This document shows, piece by piece, positions 17,457 through 25,596 of a DNA stretch of 64,000 bases. The notes under the pieces were generated by a model. It ran no database searches. It was not told the DNA's origin and saw nothing but the letters and a program-made list of their open reading frames with translations. Made by a program: the position numbers and the translations under genes. The DNA comes from CALCTE01 sp045585835 (GTDB lineage Bacteria > Bacillota > Clostridia > Oscillospirales > CAG-272): contig JAZMZG010000016.1 in NCBI GenBank assembly GCA_045585835.1, forward strand, positions 50,346-114,345, read 5' to 3'. Each line of letters begins with the position of its first letter. Position 1 is the stretch's first letter.

Positions 17457-17648
17457 TTGTTCTCCTAATTATTTTTATTTGTATACGTAAAATTACAAAG
17501 ACAAGAAAGCCTAACTGCAGTTAGACCTTGAAACTATACGCCGACGTAATGAAAAAGCACGCCCAAAACGGAGGGAGGGCAGTTTCGAATAATCGGCTTT
17601 TTTTGATGCATGATATTTATGTTCCATTCGTCCCGAACATAATACGTT
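17457..17648 (-). promoter_or_regulatory. long 5' leader of the RNase J mRNA
   Basis: About 190 untranslated bases lie between the promoter start point and the rnj start codon. They contain a perfect 14-base palindrome CTAACTGCAGTTAG (17511-17524) and a GC-rich stretch around 17570-17600, in otherwise AT-rich sequence. No known riboswitch class is recognisable. The leader may serve for autoregulation by RNase J, but this is inference. Confidence 0.5.
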
Positions 17649-17654
17649 AATTTG

Positions 17655-17683
17655 ATTATACCATAATTATATACTTTTGTCAA
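17655..17683 (-). promoter_or_regulatory. promoter for rnj
   Basis: Consensus -35 TTGACA (17678-17683) and extended -10 TGGTATAAT (TATAAT at 17655-17660), spacer 17. Among the strongest promoters in the window. Confidence 0.8.
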
Positions 17684-17734
17684 ATATTTAATGCAGATAA
17701 AAAGACAAGTGAGAAAATATTTTTAAAAAAGCTA

Positions 17735-17763
17735 TTGACAAAGCGAAAATTGTTTGATATACT
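17735..17763 (+). promoter_or_regulatory. promoter for the tRNA cluster
   Basis: -35 TTGACA (17735-17740) and -10 TATACT (17758-17763), spacer 17, about 30 bases ahead of the tRNA-Met gene. Confidence 0.8.
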
Positions 17764-17798
17764 TGTAAAGCACTTGGGAAAGCAACTGAACTTAATAT

Positions 17799-17875
17799 GG
17801 CGGAATAGCTCAGTTGGCTAGAGCATACGGTTCATACCCGTACGGTCGGCGGTTCGAGTCCACCTTCCGCTACCA
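17799..17875 (+). tRNA. tRNA-Met (anticodon CAT)
   Basis: 77 bases including the encoded CCA. The acceptor stem GGCGGAA/TTCCGCT has a G-T first pair. D-loop AGCTCAGTTGGCTAGAGC and T-arm GGTTCGAGTCC are present. Anticodon stem TACGG/CCGTA frames the loop with CAT. The sequence resembles the elongator tRNA-Met; tRNA-Ile2 with modified CAU is a less likely alternative. Confidence 0.95.
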
Positions 17876-17895
17876 CTTTCCCAAAAAACAAAAGA

Positions 17896-17970
17896 GGCCC
17901 GTTGGTCAAGCGGTTAAGACATCGCCCTTTCACGGCGGAAACACGAGTTCGATTCTCGTACGGGTCACCA
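17896..17970 (+). tRNA. tRNA-Glu (anticodon TTC)
   Basis: 75 bases with encoded CCA. Acceptor stem GGCCCGT/ACGGGTC. Anticodon loop CTTTCAC gives TTC. T-arm GAGTTCGATTCTC is intact. It lies 20 bases after tRNA-Met and is probably co-transcribed, then followed directly by a terminator. Confidence 0.95.
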
Positions 17971-17999
17971 CACTTGCTTCGAAAGAAGCAAGTGTTTTT
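17971..17999 (+). terminator. intrinsic terminator between the two tRNA-Glu genes
   Basis: Perfect 10-bp stem CACTTGCTTC / GAAGCAAGTG with a GAAA loop and five T residues. The second tRNA-Glu begins only two bases after the T run. Confidence 0.88.
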
Positions 18000-18001
18000 A
18001 A

Positions 18002-18076
18002 GGCCCGTTGGTCAAGCGGTCAAGACGCTAGCCTCTCACGCTGGAAACGGGGGTTCGATTCCCCCACGGGTCACCA
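18002..18076 (+). tRNA. tRNA-Glu (anticodon CTC)
   Basis: 75 bases with encoded CCA. Acceptor GGCCCGT/ACGGGTC is identical to the preceding tRNA-Glu. Anticodon loop CTCTCAC gives CTC. The shared acceptor and D-arm suggest duplication of the TTC gene followed by divergence in the anticodon and T arms. No separate promoter is visible, so it would need read-through of the terminator just before it. Confidence 0.95.
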
Positions 18077-18118
18077 AAACCTTCTCGGATTTCAGTTCGA
18101 GAAGGTTTTACTTTTTTT
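18077..18118 (+). terminator. intrinsic terminator after the tRNA cluster
   Basis: Stem AAACCTTCTCG / CGAGAAGGTTT with a 10-base loop, followed by a broken T tract. Confidence 0.85.
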
Positions 18119-18196
18119 CCCTTCCCTTTTTACTAAAATTGTCCGAGAAAATTTGGAAGTGAATAGTGAAGTTGCTTCGCAAGAGACAAGGTGCCA

Positions 18197-18225
18197 TTGA
18201 AATTCGATGAATTTTGTGATATAAT
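18197..18225 (+). promoter_or_regulatory. promoter for the spermidine-synthase-like gene
   Basis: -35 TTGAAA (18197-18202), spacer 17, extended -10 TGATATAAT (TATAAT at 18220-18225). Confidence 0.75.
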
Positions 18226-18247
18226 TATTCGGTAGGGAGGCGATGTT

Positions 18248-19147
18248 TTGAATAAAGAAGAATCAATGCATATAAGTGCTGCCATCGGCACGGTCATAGC
18301 AAGGGATTTCCCCGTGGTGCGTTACGGGTGCAAGGAGCTTGCCGATGCAAAAAGCGAGTTTTCCGCCGAAGAGTTATCGGAGCTTAAAGAAATCGGTCTT
18401 ATGCGCGGAGATTTTGAGGAATATTACGTAATACGCGAGTTTTGCAGAATGATATCGCTTGGGGACGTTGCCGAGGGCGACTATATCGCCGAGCTTTTCA
18501 AAAACGCAAGGAAACTCAACGCGGACGAGCTTGAAGATGACCCGTATATGAAGCTTGCCATTCCCGAGGCTAAAGACGGTGACATTACGCTTTCATACGG
18601 TGAGTACGAGGCAGGGGAGATATTCCAATACGATATGCCCGATTTTAATGGAAGGCTCGTTGTTCCAAAGCTTGCGTTTTACACCCGCAAGGTGCGCTTT
18701 CCTGCAATATACGAAGGCAATATGCCTTGGGTAAGCGTCTGCCCCTCGGAGATAAATTCGATGCGTGCCGATATTGCAAGAGCGAGCGGGAAAGTGCTCG
18801 TTTTAGGTCTTGGGCTTGGGTATTATGCATATATGTGCGCACGCAAGCAAGACGTTTCGAAGGTATGCGTTGTCGAGATAAACGAGAAGATAATAAACAT
18901 ATTCAAAAAGCACGTTTTGCCTCTTATGGAATGTGCTGACAAGATAGAACTTGTGTGCGCCGATGCGCTAAAATTCACGGACTCAATAAAGGACGGCGAG
19001 TACGATTTCGTGTATTGCGATATATGGGAGGGCGCTGTGGACGGTGCAGAGCCTTACAAGGCTTTAAAGAAAAACGAAAAACGTTTGCCTTCCACGCACT
19101 TTGCATATTGGATAGAGCCGCAGATAAGGGCTTATTTGGATGAGTAA
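18248..19147 (+). CDS. spermidine synthase-like SAM-fold protein
   Basis: 299 residues. The N-terminal half (about 1-160) has no motif I recognise. The C-terminal half is a Rossmann-type SAM-binding fold: VLVLGLGLGYYAYM, then the acidic loop VCVVEINEKI and VCADALKFT, as in spermidine synthase-like enzymes. The polyamine-specific GGGDG motif is replaced, so the substrate is uncertain. The start is TTG at 18248 with GGGAGG eight bases upstream; the nearby ATG at 18243 is out of frame. It is a single-gene unit between its promoter and a bidirectional terminator. Confidence 0.7.
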   Translation: MNKEESMHISAAIGTVIARDFPVVRYGCKELADAKSEFSAEELSELKEIGLMRGDFEEYYVIREFCRMISLGDVAEGDYIAELFKNARKLNADELEDDPYMKLAIPEAKDGDITLSYGEYEAGEIFQYDMPDFNGRLVVPKLAFYTRKVRFPAIYEGNMPWVSVCPSEINSMRADIARASGKVLVLGLGLGYYAYMCARKQDVSKVCVVEINEKIINIFKKHVLPLMECADKIELVCADALKFTDSIKDGEYDFVYCDIWEGAVDGAEPYKALKKNEKRLPSTHFAYWIEPQIRAYLDE

Positions 19148-19184
19148 AAAACGGTGTCAAGCAATCGCTTGACACCGTTTTTTA
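19146..19184. terminator. bidirectional terminator
   Basis: Long perfect stem AAAAAACGGTGTCAAGC / GCTTGACACCGTTTTTT with loop AATC, between the convergent 18248 gene and the MazF gene; it slightly overlaps the latter's stop codon. Confidence 0.88.
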
Positions 19185-19523
19185 TTGAAGGCCGAAGCTT
19201 ATGTTTAAAGCAGAGTTGACTCGGGTCATATCCGTATCGCTCAAATGCCCCATTTTTTCCTTCAGCCGTTGCTTATCAATGGTACGTATCTGCTCAAGCA
19301 GCACCACGGAATCCTTCGAAAGACCGACTTCCTCGCCGCTTACGCCTATATGCGTGGGCAGCGGGTTTTTGTCAAGCTGACTTGTAATGGCGGCGGCTAT
19401 CACCGTTGGAGAATATCTGTTTCCGATGTCATTTTGCACAATAAGTATAGGTCTTACGCCGCCTTGCTCCGAACCAACTACAGGGCTTAGGTCGGCATAA
19501 TATATATCGCCTCGTTTTATCAT
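19182..19523 (-). CDS. MazF/PemK-type endoribonuclease toxin
   Basis: 113 residues from the ATG at 19523, chosen because GGGAG sits 8 bases before it; the longer frame start at 19583 would add 20 unrelated residues. Family motifs are clear: RGDIYYADLSPVVGSEQGG, RPILIVQND, and the central TVIAAAITSQ. MazF proteins cut mRNA at short recognition sequences. No antitoxin gene precedes it: the 152 bases to the divergent murD start are too short for a normal MazE, and contain the murD promoter. It is therefore either a stand-alone MazF or one whose antitoxin is elsewhere. Confidence 0.9.
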   Translation of the reverse strand: MIKRGDIYYADLSPVVGSEQGGVRPILIVQNDIGNRYSPTVIAAAITSQLDKNPLPTHIGVSGEEVGLSKDSVVLLEQIRTIDKQRLKEKMGHLSDTDMTRVNSALNISFGLQ

Positions 19524-19611
19524 ATTTTTCTCCCTTGTTTTGCTTTGCTTATATTTTGACCGTATATGTGCGTATTTAAACATACAAGGTGCGAAAAATT
19601 TTAAAAAAGTG

Positions 19612-19640
19612 TTGTCAAGAGGGAGAGTTTGTTGTATACT
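19612..19640 (+). promoter_or_regulatory. promoter for murD
   Basis: -35 TTGTCA (19612-19617), -10 TATACT (19635-19640), spacer 17. A TATAAT six bases further on has the wrong spacing. Confidence 0.7.
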
Positions 19641-19675
19641 TATAATGTAAAAATATATCTTGAAAGAGGTACGTT

Positions 19676-21064
19676 ATGAATAATGCTTTTCTTTCATATA
19701 TCAATAATAAAAGTATAGGTCTTTTAGGACTTGGAATAAGTAATGCGCCTTTGGTATCAAAGCTGCTTTCTTGGGGCGCTTCGAAAGTAACGGTACGCGA
19801 TAAAAAGCCGAAAGAGGAAATTTTGATGCGATTTCCTTTTCTTTCAGAAATAAAGGGTATTGAGTTTATTTGCGGCGACGCTTATCTTGAAGGAATCGAC
19901 GAGGAGCTTGTTTTGAAAACTCCCGGTATACGATATGACGTTCCCGAGCTTCTAACAGCCCGTGAAAACGGCACGGAAATAAGCTCCGAGATAGAGCTTT
20001 TCTTCCGTTTTTGCCCCGCTTACAAGATAGCGGTTACGGGAAGCGACGGCAAAACGACTACTACCTCGCTCATTTATGAGATGCTCAAAACCGAGGGCAA
20101 GAAGGTCTTTTTGGGCGGAAATATAGGTCAGCCGCTTCTTTATCGCATAAATGACATCGCAGACGATGACGTTGTGGTAGCGGAGCTTTCGAGCTTCCAA
20201 CTTCACACGCAAACGCAGAGCCCCGACGTTGCGGTAATAACGAATATCTCGCCAAATCACCTTGATTGGCATAAGGATTTTGCGGAATACAAGGATGCCA
20301 AGGCGAGCATAATGAAATATCAAAGCAACACCGGCGTCGCTGTGTTAAACGGAGCAAACGAGGGTAGCCTTGAGTACAAGAAGTACGTCAAGGGCGCACT
20401 TCGCACTTTTTCGGGCAAGACCGAGCCCGACGGTGAGGGCGCATACCTCAAGGACGGATATATTTGCTATAAAGACCGTTTTGGCGACGAACGGATAGTT
20501 CCCGCTTGCGATATCAAGACGCCCGGATATCATAACGTCGAAAACTATATGGCGGCTATATGCGCAACGAGAGGGCTTGTCACAAGCGATACCGTCAGAA
20601 AGGTCGCGCAGACCTTTACGGGCGTAAAGCACAGACTTCAGCTTGTGAGAATTAAGGACGGAGTAAAATTTTATAATTCGTCTATAGACTCAAGTCCCTC
20701 GAGAACCACGGCGGCGCTTTCGAGCTTTAGTGAGAAAAACGTCATAGTGATATTGGGCGGTAAGGACAAAAAGGTTCCGTTTGATTCCTTATCGAAGCCT
20801 CTTGCCGAAAAGTGCAAGTGTGCGGTGCTTACGGGAATGGCGATGGATAAAATATACAAAGACGTTGCCGAGACCGAGGAATACAAGGACGGCAAGATAA
20901 AGTTTTACAAAGAACCCGATTTCGAAGCGGCGGTAAAGCTTGCGGCGAGCCTTGCAAAAGAGGGCGATGCGGTGCTTCTTTCGCCCGCTTGCACCTCTTT
21001 CGACCGCTTTGCTAATTTTGAGCAAAGAGGCGAGTTCTTCACGGATATAGTAAATTCACTTTAA
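19676..21064 (+). CDS. murD: UDP-N-acetylmuramoyl-L-alanine--D-glutamate ligase
   Basis: Adds D-Glu to UDP-MurNAc-L-Ala. 462 residues, normal for MurD. The N-terminal UDP-binding domain (LGLGISNAP) is followed by the ATP P-loop TGSDGKTTT at 121-129, then ITNISPNHLDWH and the C-terminal region HRLQLV / YNSSIDSSPSRT / ILGGKDKKV. The start is ATG at 19676 after GAAAGAGG. It is the first gene of a plus-strand run; the next gene begins 12 bases after its stop. Confidence 0.95.
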   Translation: MNNAFLSYINNKSIGLLGLGISNAPLVSKLLSWGASKVTVRDKKPKEEILMRFPFLSEIKGIEFICGDAYLEGIDEELVLKTPGIRYDVPELLTARENGTEISSEIELFFRFCPAYKIAVTGSDGKTTTTSLIYEMLKTEGKKVFLGGNIGQPLLYRINDIADDDVVVAELSSFQLHTQTQSPDVAVITNISPNHLDWHKDFAEYKDAKASIMKYQSNTGVAVLNGANEGSLEYKKYVKGALRTFSGKTEPDGEGAYLKDGYICYKDRFGDERIVPACDIKTPGYHNVENYMAAICATRGLVTSDTVRKVAQTFTGVKHRLQLVRIKDGVKFYNSSIDSSPSRTTAALSSFSEKNVIVILGGKDKKVPFDSLSKPLAEKCKCAVLTGMAMDKIYKDVAETEEYKDGKIKFYKEPDFEAAVKLAASLAKEGDAVLLSPACTSFDRFANFEQRGEFFTDIVNSL

Positions 21065-21076
21065 TTTGAGGACAAA

Positions 21077-22333
21077 ATGATACTTGATAACATTTCGGAT
21101 AATATAACGCTTCTTGCGAAAAAGGCTGAGAAAAAAGCACAAAAAGCATTTGAGAGAATTGACAAGATAGCTTTTGAAAATCAAAAAAGAGTGCTTTCGG
21201 CTTTCGCAAAATATAAGGTTGGCGCAGAGGATCTTTTAGGCACAAACGGCTATGGCTACGGCGATAGGGGCAGAGATAAGCTTGAGGAGGTCTACGCTTA
21301 TCTTTTCGGCGCAGAAAGCGCCTACGTGCGCCACAGCATCGTATCGGGCACGCACGCTCTTTGCCTTGGTCTTTTCGGACTTTTAAGGCCGGGCGACGTT
21401 ATGCTTTCCGTAACAGGAAAGCCTTACGATACCTTGGACGAGCTCGTTTTCGGTAAAACGGGCAACGGCACCCTTGCCGATTTCGGCGTGGAATATAGGC
21501 AGGTCGAGCTCATAGATGGAAAGAAGATAGACCTTGAAGCAGTCGGTGCGGCACTTTCTAAAAAAGTAAAGGTCGTATACGTACAGCGCTCAAAGGGGTA
21601 TATGGACAGAGCGACGCTCTCACCCGGCGAAATAGGTGAGCTTGTCAGCTACGTTAAGGAAAGAAGCGACGCCTATGTTGTCGTAGACAACTGCTACGGA
21701 CTTTTTTGCGACCTTTGTGAGCCGACGCATTTCGGCGCAGATCTCTGCATAGGCTCGCTTATAAAGAACGCCGGCGGCGGTATTGCCCGCACGGGAGGAT
21801 ATATCGTCGGCACGAAGAAAGCTGTAGAGCTTGCCGCTTACAGAGCAACGTCTCCCGGACTCGGCGCAGAGTGCGGTGCGAGCCTTGATGAAAATCAGTT
21901 TATGTACAGGGGGCTGTTTATGGCGCCCCACACGGTTGCACAGGCAGTCAAGACTTCGGTATTTGCCGCAGCGCTTTTTGACGAAATGGGTTACGAGGTC
22001 TCTCCGTCTTTTAACGAAGAAAGATACGATGTAATTCAGCTTATAAAGCTTGGCAGTGCAGAAAAGCTGTGTGCTTTTTGTAAAGGGCTTCAGGCGGCAT
22101 CGCCCATTGACAGCTTTGCGGAGCCTATTCCCGACGATATGGCGGGATATTCGGACAAGATAATTATGGCGGCGGGCGCATTCGTAATGGGCTCGTCCAT
22201 TGAGCTTTCCGCAGACGGTCCTTTAAAAGAGCCGTATAACGTATATATGCAGGGCGGTCTTACCTACGAAAGCGGTAAGCTCGGTATTATTGCCGCCGCA
22301 GAAGAAGTATCAAGAGTAAAGGAGGGAGAGTAA
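21077..22333 (+). CDS. methionine gamma-lyase family PLP enzyme (aluminium-resistance-like)
   Basis: 418 residues of the fold type I PLP family often labelled methionine gamma-lyase family or aluminium resistance protein. Features: NGYGYGDRGRDKLEE, HSIVSGTHAL near the cofactor phosphate site, and CIGSLIKNAGGGIA with the probable PLP lysine. The true substrate in this family is not well settled. It abuts metA with no gap, which points to homoserine/methionine sulfur chemistry, for example acting on O-acylhomoserine or methionine (inference). Confidence 0.85.
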   Translation: MILDNISDNITLLAKKAEKKAQKAFERIDKIAFENQKRVLSAFAKYKVGAEDLLGTNGYGYGDRGRDKLEEVYAYLFGAESAYVRHSIVSGTHALCLGLFGLLRPGDVMLSVTGKPYDTLDELVFGKTGNGTLADFGVEYRQVELIDGKKIDLEAVGAALSKKVKVVYVQRSKGYMDRATLSPGEIGELVSYVKERSDAYVVVDNCYGLFCDLCEPTHFGADLCIGSLIKNAGGGIARTGGYIVGTKKAVELAAYRATSPGLGAECGASLDENQFMYRGLFMAPHTVAQAVKTSVFAAALFDEMGYEVSPSFNEERYDVIQLIKLGSAEKLCAFCKGLQAASPIDSFAEPIPDDMAGYSDKIIMAAGAFVMGSSIELSADGPLKEPYNVYMQGGLTYESGKLGIIAAAEEVSRVKEGE

Positions 22334-23254
22334 ATGCCCATAACCTTACCGGCGGGACTTCCCGCAATAGAGGCGCTTGAACGTGAGAACGTGTTTACCA
22401 TAACACAGACACGTGCAACCACGCAGGATATAAGACCGCTTAAAATAGCGGTATTAAACCTTATGCCCAACAAGGTCGTTACGGAAACACAGCTTTGCAG
22501 AGTACTTTCCAACACCTCCTTGCAGGTAGAGCTCACCTTGCTTTATCCGTACAGCTATAAATCTCTCCACACCTCCGAGGAGTATATTTCACAGTTTTAC
22601 CGCAGCACCAAGGACGTTGAAAACGAAAATTTTGACGGACTTATAATAACGGGTGCGCCCGTAGAGCGCCTTGATTTCAACGAGGTCAGCTATTGGGACG
22701 AGCTGTGCAGACTCAACGAATGGGCGAAGACGCACGTATATTCAACGATGTATATATGCTGGGCGGCTTTTGCGGGCCTTTATATGAATCACGGTATACC
22801 CAAAGTACCGCTTGCAAAAAAGCTCTCGGGTGTATACGAGCATAAGATAATTATGTCTACAAACCCAATAGTGAGAGGCTTTGACGATACGTTTTACGTG
22901 CCACATTCCCGTTGGTCAGAGCCTTATGCGGAGGATATTTTGGCTTGTAAGGAGCTTGATGTTTTGGCAAGCTCGGACGAAGCGGGAATATATCTTGTCG
23001 CTTCGAAGGACAACAGACGCTTTTATATAACGGGACATTCTGAGTACGACTACAACACACTTGACAGCGAGTACCGACGCGATGTTGCAAAAGACCCCTC
23101 TACACCTATACCCGTGCATTATTATCCGAATGACGACAGCAACTCGGTCCCCCCGAATACTTGGAGAGCGCATTCGCATCTTCTGTTTTCGAATTGGCTC
23201 AACTATTGCGTATATCAGGAAACGCCTTATAATTTGGAGTTTTTGAAAAAGTAA
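22334..23254 (+). CDS. metA: homoserine O-acetyltransferase (MetA family)
   Basis: Activates the homoserine hydroxyl for methionine synthesis. 306 residues. The catalytic Cys142 is in MYICWAAFAGLY, and His/Glu active-site residues are in FYVPHSRW and ITGHSEYD. Residue 111 is Glu (GAPVE), the residue associated with acetyl-CoA use in Bacillus MetA proteins, whereas Gly at this position goes with succinyl-CoA. Homoserine O-acetyltransferase activity is therefore predicted although the family name is succinyltransferase. The start follows GGAGGGAGAGTAA immediately after the PLP-enzyme stop. Confidence 0.93.
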   Translation: MPITLPAGLPAIEALERENVFTITQTRATTQDIRPLKIAVLNLMPNKVVTETQLCRVLSNTSLQVELTLLYPYSYKSLHTSEEYISQFYRSTKDVENENFDGLIITGAPVERLDFNEVSYWDELCRLNEWAKTHVYSTMYICWAAFAGLYMNHGIPKVPLAKKLSGVYEHKIIMSTNPIVRGFDDTFYVPHSRWSEPYAEDILACKELDVLASSDEAGIYLVASKDNRRFYITGHSEYDYNTLDSEYRRDVAKDPSTPIPVHYYPNDDSNSVPPNTWRAHSHLLFSNWLNYCVYQETPYNLEFLKK

Positions 23255-23264
23255 GGATATTATT

Positions 23265-24524
23265 ATGACGGATTTTTCATCACCTCTTGCGGACAGACTT
23301 CGCCCGCAAAGCTTTGACGATATGGTAGGTCAGACAAAGCTTTTCGGCAAAAACGGAATAGTCAGAAGGCTTTGCGAGGGCGGTAAGTTTACGAATATGA
23401 TATTTTACGGGCCCTCGGGCACGGGAAAGACTACGGCGGCGAATATTATTGCGAAAATGTCGGGACTTCCGCTGCGTAAGCTTAATGCGACCACCGCATC
23501 GCTTGCGGATATAAAGGACGTCGTTGCGGAAACGGGGAAGCTTTTTTCTGCGGGCGGCATACTCTTATATCTTGACGAGATACAATATTTTAATAAGAAG
23601 CAGCAGCAGTCACTTCTTGAATATATCGAGGACGGCAGGATAATCCTTATCGCTTCCACTACGGAAAATCCGCGCTTTTACGTATACGGCGCGCTTTTGT
23701 CAAGAAGCAACGTGTTTGAATTCAGACCCGTTAGCCAAAGCGAGATACTGCCCGTAGCCCATAGAGGTATTGCGGCGTTAAACGCAGATCACGGTACGGA
23801 AAAGCGCTTCGGAGAGGGTGCGGCAGAGCACCTTTCGGCAATATGCGGCGGCGATGTGAGAAGGCTTTTAAACCTTGTCGAGAGCGCATATTACGCACAG
23901 CCCGATGACGTTATTTCGAAAGAAACGGCTTTGTCGCTTTGCGATGCCGCAGGCGGCAATTACGATAAGGGCGGTGACGAGCATTACGACCTTTTATCAA
24001 GCCTCCATAAGTCCATACGAGGCTCCGACCCTGACGCCGCGGTATTTTATCTTGCACGACTTCTTGATGCGGGAGATATTTTATCCCCCTGCAGAAGACT
24101 CCTTTGCATAGCAAACGAGGATATAGGTCTTGCATATTCGCAGGCGGCAGTAATAACGAAGGCGTGCGTAGACAGTGCGCTTCAGCTCGGACTGCCCGAA
24201 GCAAGACTTCCTCTTGCACACGCCGCTATAATGCTTGCGACCGCACCGAAATCAAACAGTGCATACCTTGCTATAGCAAAAGCAAGCTCGCTTATAGCAG
24301 AGGGCAAGGGAAGAGGATACCCGAGAGCTCTTCAAAATATGCATACGGACGGTGAAGAGAGAGCAGTAAAGGGACAGAATTACAAATATCCGCACGATTA
24401 CGAGAATTCGTACGTTACCCAACAGTATCTTCCCGATGATATAAAGGACGAGAGGATATACGAATACGGCCTAAACAAGAACGAGCAAAGCGCCAAGGCG
24501 TATTGGGACAAGATAAAAAAATGA
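23265..24524 (+). CDS. rarA: replication-associated recombination protein A
   Basis: AAA+ ATPase (MgsA/RarA/WRNIP1 family) acting at stalled replication forks. 419 residues. Walker A GPSGTGKTT is at 49-57, Walker B is LLYLDEIQYF, sensor STTENPRF follows, and a C-terminal tetramerisation domain contains YKYPHDYENSYV. The start is ATG at 23265 with AAGGA upstream. It lies 10 bases after metA and is apparently in the same transcript. Confidence 0.95.
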   Translation: MTDFSSPLADRLRPQSFDDMVGQTKLFGKNGIVRRLCEGGKFTNMIFYGPSGTGKTTAANIIAKMSGLPLRKLNATTASLADIKDVVAETGKLFSAGGILLYLDEIQYFNKKQQQSLLEYIEDGRIILIASTTENPRFYVYGALLSRSNVFEFRPVSQSEILPVAHRGIAALNADHGTEKRFGEGAAEHLSAICGGDVRRLLNLVESAYYAQPDDVISKETALSLCDAAGGNYDKGGDEHYDLLSSLHKSIRGSDPDAAVFYLARLLDAGDILSPCRRLLCIANEDIGLAYSQAAVITKACVDSALQLGLPEARLPLAHAAIMLATAPKSNSAYLAIAKASSLIAEGKGRGYPRALQNMHTDGEERAVKGQNYKYPHDYENSYVTQQYLPDDIKDERIYEYGLNKNEQSAKAYWDKIKK

Positions 24525-24590
24525 GCATACCTCTCTCGCATTTTGTATAAGTCATACGGCTTACGGCAAAAATACGGGAGAGGTGATTTT

Positions 24591-25217
24591 GTGTTGACGG
24601 TTTTAATTCGCACGGCGATAATATATTTCGTTGCCGTGTTTTCGCTTAAAATAATGGGCAAAAGGCAAGTGGGCGAGATGCAGATATCCGAGCTTACCAC
24701 GGCCGTACTTATGTCAGAGCTACTTGCGGATCCCGCAACCGATCCCGATACCCCGCTTATTTATGGAATAATAGCCATAAGCGTACTCGTTGCTTTGGAG
24801 ATAGTCATTTCCTTTCTCGTCACCAAATCGGGAGTGCTTGCCCGCATATTTGATAACCGTCCAAGCATAATAATAGAACACGGCAAGGTAAAGCAGAATG
24901 AGCTTAAAAAGCTCCGATTCGGCATAAACGAGCTCGTAAGCGAGCTTAGGCAAAAGGATATTGCCGATATTTCAGACGTTGATTATGCGATATTGGAGCC
25001 AAACGGCAAAATAAGCGTGTTTGCGGTAAGTGACGGCGGCATAGCGTTTACGCTTATCTGCGACGGCGAATATTGCTTTTCGGGAATGAACGCCGCAAGC
25101 ATAACGAAAAAGGATATCGAAAAAGAGCTTAAAAAGAAGAAGCTGAAGCTTTCCGAGGTATTTTTGATGACGAAGAGCGCAGACGGAAGCTATAAAGTGA
25201 TAAAGAGGGAGATATAA
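24591..25217 (+). CDS. DUF421 (YetF-type) membrane protein
   Basis: 208 residues. Three hydrophobic segments occupy about 4-20, 30-45 and 55-77, then a cytoplasmic alpha/beta DUF421 domain (RPSIIIEHGKVKQNELKKLR; DVDYAILEPNGKISVF). Function unknown; relatives occur in spore-forming Bacillota. The start is GTG at 24591 with GGGAGAGGTGA upstream; the longer TTG start at 24543 has no binding site. Its stop overlaps the next start (TAATG). Confidence 0.88.
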   Translation: MLTVLIRTAIIYFVAVFSLKIMGKRQVGEMQISELTTAVLMSELLADPATDPDTPLIYGIIAISVLVALEIVISFLVTKSGVLARIFDNRPSIIIEHGKVKQNELKKLRFGINELVSELRQKDIADISDVDYAILEPNGKISVFAVSDGGIAFTLICDGEYCFSGMNAASITKKDIEKELKKKKLKLSEVFLMTKSADGSYKVIKREI

Positions 25218-25585
25218 TGAGAGCTGCAATTTCGGCAATCTGTATTTTATGCATTATGACCGCCCTTTGCTTTTTTTCTTCAAACAAAATAAACGATATT
25301 TGCAAGGAAACGGAGATGTTCGTTGAAAGCCTCCCCGAAAGTACAAAGGGAGTTGATCTCGAAAAGTGCCAAAGCGCCGTGGATAAATGGAAAGAGAAAA
25401 GCGCATTTTTAAGTTATTTTATAAGTTCCGGAAGCATTTCAGAGATTACCGAGGCGCTTTTGACCGTAAGAAATTCCGTCGCTACGGAAAGTGACGACGA
25501 ATTTGCGGGTGCAAAGGCAAAGCTTGCAGCTGAGCTTGCGCTTATGAGAGATGCGGAAAATTTGAGATTCGACAATATTTTTTAA
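25217..25585 (+). CDS. DUF4363-like membrane-anchored protein
   Basis: 122 residues: one N-terminal membrane segment or signal (about 3-20) followed by a helical extracytoplasmic domain (CKETEMFVESLPES...). Size, composition and position directly after a DUF421 gene match DUF4363 proteins, whose role is unknown. AGGGAGAT precedes the ATG at 25217. Confidence 0.75.
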   Translation: MRAAISAICILCIMTALCFFSSNKINDICKETEMFVESLPESTKGVDLEKCQSAVDKWKEKSAFLSYFISSGSISEITEALLTVRNSVATESDDEFAGAKAKLAAELALMRDAENLRFDNIF

Positions 25586-25596
25586 AAGGTGATGTT

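Noticed and set aside
19584..19675. Possible MazE antitoxin between mazF and murD
   Set aside because: The space is too short, has no ribosome binding site in the right place, and holds the murD promoter.
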